Below, one piece after another: positions 1-5,115 of a stretch of 6,386 bases of DNA (position 1 is the stretch's first letter; each line of letters opens with the position of its first letter). Source of the stretch: Treponema sp. (lineage in GTDB: Bacteria > Spirochaetota > Spirochaetia > Treponematales > Treponemataceae); assembly GCA_017614655.1 (NCBI GenBank), contig JAGABO010000118.1, positions 1 to 6,386 of the forward strand, read 5' to 3'. A program made the translations under genes and the position numbers. The notes beneath the pieces are model-generated. The model was given only the letters and a program-made list of their open reading frames with translations. It had not been told where the DNA came from and searched no databases.

Positions 1-62
1 ACTACAATTACACAGGAGAGTAAGCATTGTAGATTTTTAGTGAAGTAGTGGATAATAGTGAT

Positions 63-95
63 GTGGTTGAGTAGGCGCAGCCGTATCGAAACCAC
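63..95. repeat. Left REP-like hairpin
   Basis: GTGGTT (63-68) pairs with AACCAC (90-95). Inside, GGC (74-76) pairs with GCC (80-82) around a GCA loop. A GGTTGAG...TCGAAACC layout resembles dispersed intergenic repeats I recall from several bacterial groups. That resemblance is from memory and was not searched. Confidence 0.55.
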
Positions 96-111
96 TGCAT
101 ATAATGCAAAT

Positions 112-160
112 GGTGGTTTCGACACGCGGCTGGAAGCTTGCGCTGCCCGATTCAACCACC
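112..160. repeat. Right REP-like hairpin, inverted relative to the left
   Basis: GGTGGTT (112-118) pairs with AACCACC (154-160), giving a seven-base perfect outer stem. The inner part is less regular and includes the six-base palindrome AAGCTT (134-139). It is longer than the left unit because of extra bases in the middle, so the two arms are diverged copies and not a fresh exact inversion. Confidence 0.55.
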
Positions 161-212
161 GCTGTTTTTGTGCTACCACCGCAGTCAACTCTGCTTCACT
201 GTAGTTACAGCT

Positions 213-250
213 TTAAAAAAATTAAGGGACTGCCCTTTATGAACAGTCCC
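213..250 (-). terminator. Intrinsic terminator of rpsU
   Basis: Read on the minus strand, GGGACTG (244-250) pairs perfectly with CAGTCCC (226-232) around an 11-base loop. A TTAATTTTTTT tract follows directly (down to about 215). The hairpin lies 24 bases past the rpsU stop codon. This is the standard shape of a Rho-independent terminator. The plus-strand side lacks a matching T-run, so it acts mainly on minus-strand transcripts. Confidence 0.85.
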
Positions 251-273
251 GTTTCGCAAGAAAACTTTACGAA

Positions 274-480
274 TTAGAAGTCTTTCTTTGCAGCCTTGCG
301 TCTGTTGTTAAGAAGCTTTCTCTCGAGAGTTGTCTTCTTCTGATGCATTGTAGCAGACGGCTTTTCAAAGTATTCACGTTTCTTATATTCGCGAATGATA
401 CCTTCTTTTTCAACCATGCGCTTAAAGCGTTTGATTGCTTTTTCAAGGTTCTCTGAATCGTCAACAACGATTGTTGCCAT
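274..480 (-). CDS. rpsU: 30S ribosomal protein S21
   Basis: A 68-residue, strongly basic protein of normal S21 length. S21 sits on the small ribosomal subunit near the 3' end of 16S rRNA and helps translation initiation. The family pattern is visible: an N-terminal MATIVVDDSENLEKAIKRF segment, then a KRMVEKEGIIREYKKREYFEKPS core (about residues 20-42), then a Lys/Arg-rich tail ending RRKAAKKDF. I chose the ATG at 480 because a full Shine-Dalgarno sequence lies just upstream and S21 proteins typically begin close to this point. The in-frame GTG at 492 overlaps that Shine-Dalgarno and would add only MTLH. Here the gene has its own putative promoter and a strong terminator, so it is probably monocistronic. 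It is not next to the dnaG-rpoD genes that accompany rpsU in some bacteria. Confidence 0.95.
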   Translation of the reverse strand: MATIVVDDSENLEKAIKRFKRMVEKEGIIREYKKREYFEKPSATMHQKKTTLERKLLNNRRKAAKKDF

Positions 481-488
481 GTGTAATG

Positions 489-497
489 TCACCTCCT
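489..497 (-). promoter_or_regulatory. Full-length Shine-Dalgarno of rpsU
   Basis: The minus strand reads AGGAGGTGA, a nine-base match to the anti-Shine-Dalgarno end of 16S rRNA, ending 8 bases before the ATG at 480. It decides the start codon and is far stronger than the ribosome-binding sites of the two upstream minus-strand genes. Confidence 0.85.
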
Positions 498-526
498 CTT
501 TCCGGTGATTCCGCGAAACTTGGAAG

Positions 527-555
527 ATAGTACAATATTTTCAAATAAAAAGCAA
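527..555 (-). promoter_or_regulatory. Putative sigma-70-type promoter of rpsU
   Basis: On the minus strand, TTGCTT (550-555) and TACTAT (527-532) are separated by exactly 17 bases. This predicts a transcript starting near 520 with a leader of about 40 bases. The -35 box overlaps the right arm of the terminator-like hairpin that follows feoAB. The boxes match consensus at 4/6 and 5/6; the call rests on sequence and spacing only. Confidence 0.5.
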
Positions 556-582
556 GGCAGGCAGGCACATTTGCCCCCTGCA
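545..582 (-). terminator. Possible weak terminator after feoAB
   Basis: The minus strand can fold around GGCA-aatg-TGCC, extended by GG/CC and GCA/TGC pairs with small bulges. It is followed within a few bases by CTTTTTATTT. The fold begins 16 bases after the feoAB stop. The bulges, and a TGCC unit repeated three times (556-567), leave several alternative pairings, so it is much less certain than the rpsU terminator. Confidence 0.4.
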
Positions 583-597
583 GCAGCATCCTAAAAA

Positions 598-2949
598 TCA
601 GAATATCACTGTGCCCGCAAGTCTTACAATCAGTGCAAAAATCCAGGCGATAAGGCACTGCCAGATGACAACACCGGCGGCCCATTTTGAACCGAGTTCG
701 CGCTTTACCGAAGCAACAGCAGCAACACACGGCGTATAAAGCAGACTAAAGACAAGAAGGCTTGCGGCACTTAATCCCGTCATCATTGATTCAACACCAC
801 CGGCAAAAAGAATCTCCAGAGTAGAAACAACACTTTCCTTTGCCATAAATCCGCTTACAAGAGCAACAGAAATCTGCCAGTCACCAAGACCGACGGGCTT
901 CATAACAGGAGCAATAAAACGTGCAAGGGAAGCAAGAATACTGTTTTCTGCATCCTGAATAAATTCAAACTGCCAGTTAAAATTCTGAAGGAACCAGACA
1001 ACAATAGTCGCAATAAAAATCACGGTAAAGGCACGGTAAAGAAAATCCTTTGCTTTCTCCCACAAAAGCTGAGCCGTATTCTTTAATCCGGGCATTCTGT
1101 AATTAGGAAGCTCCATAACAAACGGAACTGCTTCTCCTTTAAAAAGCGTTCCCTTGTAAAGAAGCGAAGCAAGTATTCCTGCAAGTATTCCGGTAAAATA
1201 AAGTCCGGTCATGATAAGGCCGCCGTACTCAGGAAAAAATGCATTTACAAAAAAAGCATATATCGGAAGTTTTGCAGTACAACTCATAAAAGGAATAAGC
1301 AGAATCGTCATGCGCCTGTCGCGTTCACTAGGAAGTGTTCTTGTAGAAATAACTGCAGGAACCGAACAGCCGAAACCAATCAGAAGCGGAACGATACTGC
1401 GCCCCGAAAGACCAATCTTACGAAGAAGCTTGTCCATAAAAAATGCAACGCGCGCAATGTAGCCGGAATCTTCGAGCATGGAAAGGAAGAAAAATAAAAT
1501 CACGATTATCGGAAGGAACGAAAGCACGCTTCCGACTCCTGCAAAAATTCCGTCTATGATAAGTCTGTGCAGAACTTCATTAACTCCGGCCGAAGTTAAA
1601 ACTCTGTCTGTCACTTCAGTAAGTGCATCAATTCCAGATTCAAGAATTTCCTGAAGGAACGCACCGGCAACATTAAACGTAAGATAAAAGACAGATGCCA
1701 TAATCAGGATGAACGAAGGAATTGCCGTCCACTTTCCGGTAAGAAGGCGGTCAATTTTCTGACTGCGCGTACGTTCCTTACTTTCGCGCGGCTTTTTTAC
1801 ACAGGCATCACAAAGCTTAAAAATAAAAGAAAAACGCATGTCGGCAATTGCAGCACTTCTGTCGAGTTTGCGTTCCTTTTCCATCTGCATGATAATGTGT
1901 TCAAGCATTTCTTTTTCGTTTACATCAAGATCCAGCTTGTGAAGAATACGCTTGTCGTCTTCCAGAAGTTTTGTAGCAGCAAAGCGAACCGGAATGCCTG
2001 CCTTCTGCGCATGGTCCTCTATAAGATGAACCGTTCCGTGAAGCGCCCTGTGAACCGCACCGTCGTTTTCTGTCTTGTCACAAAAATCCTGACGAAGCGG
2101 CGGCTCCTGAAACTTTGCAACATGAACTGCATGCGAAATAAGTTCTTCAATTCCCTGATTCTTTTTTGCAGAAATCGGAACAACAGGAACACCAAGAAAA
2201 TTTTCCATTGCGTTTACATCAACAGTGCCGCCGTTTGCAGTTACTTCGTCCATCATGTTAAGCGCAACAACAAGAGGAATATCAAGTTCGAGCAGCTGCA
2301 TCGTAAGATAAAGATTGCGTTCAATATTTGTTGCATCGATTATGTTGATGATTGCATGCGGCTTTTCGTTCAGCACAAAATCGCGCGAAATAAGTTCTTC
2401 ACTGGAATAAGGTGACATTGAATAAATGCCGGGAAGGTCGGTAATAAGTGTATCCGGCTTTCCTCTGATTGCCCCGGATTTTTTATCTACAGTTACGCCG
2501 GGGAAATTTCCTACATGCTGATTTGAACCCGTAAGTCTGTTGAATAAAGTTGTCTTTCCAGAATTCTGATTTCCGACAAGAGCGAAATTTAAAACCGTTC
2601 CGTCTGGGAGAGGCTTTTCTTCTTTTTTATCATGAAACTTTCCGTATTCACCAAGTCCCGGATGAACCGAAGAAGCGTGAACATTTGATTCACCCTGTAA
2701 AACTTTTGCTTCCGTGTTTTCTTTCTGAACCGGGGCTACCGTTATTTTTTCTGCATCTGCAATTCTAAGTGTAAGCTCATAATCATGAAGGCGGAATTCC
2801 ATCGGGTCGCCCAGCGGTGCAAATTTTACAAGAGTAATTTCTGCACCGGGAATAATTCCCATGTCAAGAAAATGCTGACGGAGTTCTCCGTTTCCACCAA
2901 GTTTTTCTACGCGAACAGTCTGTCCGGTTTTTATTTCGCTTAAAGTCAT
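598..2949 (-). CDS. feoB: FeoA-FeoB fusion, ferrous iron transport protein
   Basis: A 783-residue inner-membrane Fe(II) uptake protein with an N-terminal FeoA domain. FeoA-like SH3 region: residues 1-73. Linker of about 45 residues: 74-117. The GTPase domain follows, with G1 G126-N-Q-N-S-G-K132-T, G2 T153 (in GVTVD), G3 DLPG 171-174, G4 NMMD 231-234 and G5 SAK 260-262. A helical regulatory region runs to about 400. The membrane part (about 405-783) has hydrophobic helices and both Gate motifs: GFGCSVPA (525-532, C528) and LLYTPCVAAVA (736-746, C741). PFMSCTAKLP with C557 lies between them. The Asn that binds potassium in characterised FeoB G1 loops is kept (N129), but the usual Pro of GNPN is Gln128. 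All motifs suggest an active transporter. The start at 2949 is where FeoA-type sequence begins, but there is no Shine-Dalgarno. No separate feoA or feoC is seen nearby. Confidence 0.95.
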   Translation of the reverse strand: MTLSEIKTGQTVRVEKLGGNGELRQHFLDMGIIPGAEITLVKFAPLGDPMEFRLHDYELTLRIADAEKITVAPVQKENTEAKVLQGESNVHASSVHPGLGEYGKFHDKKEEKPLPDGTVLNFALVGNQNSGKTTLFNRLTGSNQHVGNFPGVTVDKKSGAIRGKPDTLITDLPGIYSMSPYSSEELISRDFVLNEKPHAIINIIDATNIERNLYLTMQLLELDIPLVVALNMMDEVTANGGTVDVNAMENFLGVPVVPISAKKNQGIEELISHAVHVAKFQEPPLRQDFCDKTENDGAVHRALHGTVHLIEDHAQKAGIPVRFAATKLLEDDKRILHKLDLDVNEKEMLEHIIMQMEKERKLDRSAAIADMRFSFIFKLCDACVKKPRESKERTRSQKIDRLLTGKWTAIPSFILIMASVFYLTFNVAGAFLQEILESGIDALTEVTDRVLTSAGVNEVLHRLIIDGIFAGVGSVLSFLPIIVILFFFLSMLEDSGYIARVAFFMDKLLRKIGLSGRSIVPLLIGFGCSVPAVISTRTLPSERDRRMTILLIPFMSCTAKLPIYAFFVNAFFPEYGGLIMTGLYFTGILAGILASLLYKGTLFKGEAVPFVMELPNYRMPGLKNTAQLLWEKAKDFLYRAFTVIFIATIVVWFLQNFNWQFEFIQDAENSILASLARFIAPVMKPVGLGDWQISVALVSGFMAKESVVSTLEILFAGGVESMMTGLSAASLLVFSLLYTPCVAAVASVKRELGSKWAAGVVIWQCLIAWIFALIVRLAGTVIF

Positions 2950-2955
2950 GCATTT

Positions 2956-2985
2956 ATAATAGCATATTTTTTAAATCAATGTCTT
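2956..2985 (-). promoter_or_regulatory. Putative extended -10 promoter of feoAB
   Basis: On the minus strand, TGC-TATTAT (-10 at 2956-2961, with the upstream TG of an extended -10) sits 18 bases downstream of AAGACA (2980-2985). The -35 box overlaps the stop codon of the EAL gene. A start seven bases after the -10 falls on 2949, the A of the feoAB ATG, which would give a leaderless mRNA. I looked for a Fur-like palindrome and found only AT-rich sequence and an ATGCAT at 2948-2953, so no operator is called. Confidence 0.4.
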
Positions 2986-4907
2986 TAAACTGCTTCGGGA
3001 ATATATGTACCATCCTGAATTTTCTGAAGCAGCTCTGTACGCGGCATTGGTTTTCCAAAAAGATAGCCCTGTAATTTTTCGCAGCCGGTAGACTTAAGGA
3101 AGTCGCGGGCTTCTTCGGTTTCTACACCTTCTGTAAGTGTCTTCATTCCGATTTCTTTTGCAAGGTTGATTACACTGCGCAGAATCTGACGGGCCTTTTC
3201 GTTGCCAGAGAAATTCTGAAGGAACTTCATGTCGATTTTCATCATGTCAAATTCATATTCCTTAAGAACATTCAGGCCGGAATACCCTGAACCAAAATCA
3301 TCAAGCCAGAGCGCATAACCTGCCCTGCGGAAATCTTCCATCGCTTTCTGAAGTTTACCGTCGTTTTCTACAAGAGCCGTTTCTGTAATTTCTACATGGA
3401 TAAGATTCTTCTCTATGCCGTGTCTTCTCATGCAGCGCTCAACTTCTTTTGCAAGATCAAGCGCATCAAAATCAAGGCTCGAAAAGTTAAGGGAAACGGG
3501 CAGAAGAACATGTCCAAGCGATTTTTCTTCTTTAAGATCAAGGCACACTTTTTCCAAAATGTGCATGTCCAGTTTATGAATAAGATGATACTCTTCAAGC
3601 GTCTTAATAAAACTGTCCGGAGTAAGGAAGCCGAAAATCGGATCATCCCAGCGGGCAAGAGCTTCAAGTCCGCAGAGTTTTCCAGTCTTTGCAGTTACAA
3701 CCGGCTGATAATAAACCTTTATGTAACCATCAGTGATTGCTGAATCAATATTGTTGATGACGTGCTGCTTTCTGTAAAAATCCTGATTCATCGAAGAATC
3801 ATATTCACAGTAGTTTTTATCGAAAAGTTTTTTGATTGAATAGCAGGCGTATCGGGCATGGTCACAGGCTACAACCGGAAGACACTCTCTGTCCTGGGGA
3901 CGATAAGCTCCAACCTTAAGTCCCATGTGAATTCCTGAATCAGCATTTTTAATCGCAGTACGAATATGTTCCAGCTTTTTAAGAATTTCTTCATCCTTTG
4001 CAAAAACAACATAGTTATCGTTCGAAAAATGTGCAATAAGATCACCGGGGAATGCATCTTCTACAAAATGTGCAACCTTGCGCAGAAAATCATTTCCCTG
4101 AATAAAGCCGTAGCGTTCGTTATAACCTTTAAAATGTGATATATCCAGAAAAAGAAAGAGCATTTTTGAAATATCAACATTTCTGTCCATTATTTTTGCA
4201 AGAGCCTGACTTCTAAAGTAATTCATGTTCGAAATACCGGTAACTTCATCGCTGATTGCAAGCTTTACAAGAATCTCATTTACCTGCTCAAGATTTTCGT
4301 CTTTTTTTGCTTCCCGGATTTTAAGATGATATGAACTCAAAGAGGCCATCATTATTGCAATCCAGATGATAAAAAGATTTACTTTTGTTGCAAATGTAGC
4401 CGGAATAACTGCATCACACATTATATAGAAGACTGCAAAAGAAACCGTAAGCATCAGAATGCTGTAAACCGGCCGCCAGGTAAGAAAGCAGAATGTAAAA
4501 ATCATCATTGTGATGAGCGTAATAAACTGTTCACCTTTTGCGTAGTCAAGCCAGGAAATGTAAATACCGAATGCAAGGCTCACAATAGAAAAGAATACAT
4601 TAATTCTTCTTGATACTTTCCAGTTATTCTTTTTTTTCTTGATAAACGTATAGGCATGTAAAAACATTACCAGTGCCGATAAAAACAGCACAAAGTACAG
4701 TGGAACATGCCTCAAAACCCAGACAGCGGTTCTTTTACCTGTAAGCAGTCGATAAAATGCGCTCAAAATCATCCAAAGCTCAAGCAGAATTACAACACAG
4801 GAAAGGTAAATTCCGGAGCGCATGTTTGAATTATCGAAATAATCCTTCGTGTATGGAGAAAAACTCTCAATACCTAAGAATTTCTTCAACTTTCTGAAAA
4901 GTATCAT
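2985..4907 (-). CDS. Membrane c-di-GMP phosphodiesterase: six-helix sensor, degenerate GGDEF, intact EAL
   Basis: A 640-residue protein. About six hydrophobic helices form the N-terminus (near 32-52, 67-89, 102-121, 126-144, 145-168, 175-195), with short loops and no recognisable periplasmic sensor domain. A GGDEF-type domain spans about 217-375. DEVTGISNMNYF and FLDISHFKGYNERYG fit the family, but the signature site reads SNDNY (295-299) in place of GGDEF, so cyclase activity is unlikely. The EAL domain (about 385-635) keeps its motif (E415-A-L417) and the expected catalytic and metal-ligand positions: Q401, N474, E506, D536-D537, K557, E593, E596 and Q613. It should hydrolyse c-di-GMP to pGpG, perhaps modulated by GTP binding at the decayed domain; that modulation is inferred from studied GGDEF-EAL proteins. 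I chose ATG 4907; an in-frame TTG at 4925 adds six residues. Both have poor Shine-Dalgarno sequences. The gene ends 35 bp before feoAB. Confidence 0.9.
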   Translation of the reverse strand: MILFRKLKKFLGIESFSPYTKDYFDNSNMRSGIYLSCVVILLELWMILSAFYRLLTGKRTAVWVLRHVPLYFVLFLSALVMFLHAYTFIKKKKNNWKVSRRINVFFSIVSLAFGIYISWLDYAKGEQFITLITMMIFTFCFLTWRPVYSILMLTVSFAVFYIMCDAVIPATFATKVNLFIIWIAIMMASLSSYHLKIREAKKDENLEQVNEILVKLAISDEVTGISNMNYFRSQALAKIMDRNVDISKMLFLFLDISHFKGYNERYGFIQGNDFLRKVAHFVEDAFPGDLIAHFSNDNYVVFAKDEEILKKLEHIRTAIKNADSGIHMGLKVGAYRPQDRECLPVVACDHARYACYSIKKLFDKNYCEYDSSMNQDFYRKQHVINNIDSAITDGYIKVYYQPVVTAKTGKLCGLEALARWDDPIFGFLTPDSFIKTLEEYHLIHKLDMHILEKVCLDLKEEKSLGHVLLPVSLNFSSLDFDALDLAKEVERCMRRHGIEKNLIHVEITETALVENDGKLQKAMEDFRRAGYALWLDDFGSGYSGLNVLKEYEFDMMKIDMKFLQNFSGNEKARQILRSVINLAKEIGMKTLTEGVETEEARDFLKSTGCEKLQGYLFGKPMPRTELLQKIQDGTYIPEAV

Positions 4908-4957
4908 ACATCCATTATCAATCAAGTTTATAAAAAAGTAAAATCATTTTTTTCTAT

Positions 4958-4963
4958 ATTATA
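4958..4963 (-). promoter_or_regulatory. -10 box for the EAL-protein gene
   Basis: The minus strand carries a perfect TATAAT, predicting transcription from about 4951 and a leader of about 44 bases before the ATG at 4907. A -35 at the right distance is poor (ACATGA with a 17-base spacer), so the promoter may need an activator, or the box may be chance in AT-rich DNA. Confidence 0.4.
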
Positions 4964-5053
4964 AAGAGATTTTTTTGATTTCATGTGCTGATATAACGGC
5001 ACTCATAAAACAGAATTTTATTTTTTTGTTATGCCCGTTTCGTCCTTTGAATA

Positions 5054-5082
5054 GTGAATTTAACGGTCTTTTACTATATAAT
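5054..5082 (+). promoter_or_regulatory. Putative promoter of the repeat lipoprotein
   Basis: A perfect TATAAT (5077-5082) lies 17 bases after GTGAAT (5054-5059), a weak 3/6 match to the -35 consensus. Transcription would start near 5089, giving a leader of about 27 bases that contains the ribosome-binding site. It points away from the EAL-gene promoter, so the two genes diverge from a shared AT-rich region of about 190 bp. Confidence 0.5.
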
Positions 5083-5103
5083 TTTAGCATATATTTTAAA
5101 CTC

Positions 5104-5108
5104 AGGAG
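5104..5108 (+). promoter_or_regulatory. Ribosome-binding site fixing the GTG start
   Basis: AGGAG ends 7 bases before GTG at 5116, which is ideal spacing. No ATG competes in this frame upstream, and the signal peptide begins directly at this GTG. The site is the main reason to accept a non-ATG start. Confidence 0.75.
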
Positions 5109-5115
5109 ATACAAA

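Larger units (their letters stand above)
30..210. repeat. Composite imperfect palindrome of two facing REP-like hairpins
   Basis: Two hairpin-forming units face each other. The left unit (63-95) starts GTGGTTGAG and ends CGAAACCAC. The right unit (112-160) starts GGTGGTTTCG and ends ATTCAACCACC, so it is an imperfect reverse complement of the left with about 16 extra bases. The 16-base spacer between them (96-111) contains its own small palindrome, TGCAT-ata-ATGCA (96-108). Similarity continues outward: AGTGAAGTAG at 39-48 matches the reverse complement of CTGCTTCACT at 191-200. The short direct repeat ACCACCGC occurs at 155-162 and 175-182. I find no transposase, no convincing target-site duplication and no reading frame. 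The layout fits a dispersed REP/BIME-like or small non-autonomous element between genes. Family membership is inferred, because copy number cannot be seen from one window. Confidence 0.6.
1..273. other. Gene-free stretch left of rpsU
   Basis: No reading frame here is supported on either strand. Apart from the composite palindrome and the rpsU terminator, it holds a short AT-rich inverted repeat, CTACAAT (2-8) with ATTGTAG (26-32), followed by ATTTTT. That could be a weak plus-strand terminator of a gene lying before the window, but the stem is too AT-rich and the loop too long to call it one. Confidence 0.6.

Noticed and set aside
1..32. Intrinsic terminator from a gene left of the window
   Set aside because: The stem CTACAAT/ATTGTAG is AT-rich with a 17-base loop and a short T-run, and no upstream gene can be seen.
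100..105. TATAAT in the centre of the composite palindrome as a promoter
   Set aside because: There is no fitting -35 on the plus strand and no gene downstream. The motif is a by-product of the central TGCAT-ata-ATGCA palindrome.
63..182. CRISPR-like array
   Set aside because: Only two inverted, diverged units and one 8-base direct repeat are present, with no regular spacers and no cas gene.
481..492. GTG at 492 as the rpsU start
   Set aside because: It would lie within the Shine-Dalgarno itself. The ATG at 480 is correctly spaced and fits S21 N-termini.
1897..2415. Plus-strand reading frame of 172 codons antisense to feoAB
   Set aside because: It lies wholly inside the well-supported feoAB gene. 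Its translation is rich in Lys, Asn, Arg and Cys with no domain, as expected of an antisense shadow.
2950..2990. Fur or DtxR-type operator in front of feoAB
   Set aside because: The region is AT-rich but I see no convincing 19-base inverted repeat. ATGCAT (2948-2953) alone is too short to support a call.
3396..3743. Plus-strand frame of 115 codons antisense to the EAL gene
   Set aside because: It overlaps the conserved EAL domain region, its composition is unlike a real protein, and no ribosome-binding site was seen.
4908..4925. TTG at 4925 as the start of the EAL protein
   Set aside because: No Shine-Dalgarno precedes it and an in-frame ATG follows six codons later. It remains possible because the ATG also has only a weak GGA nearby.
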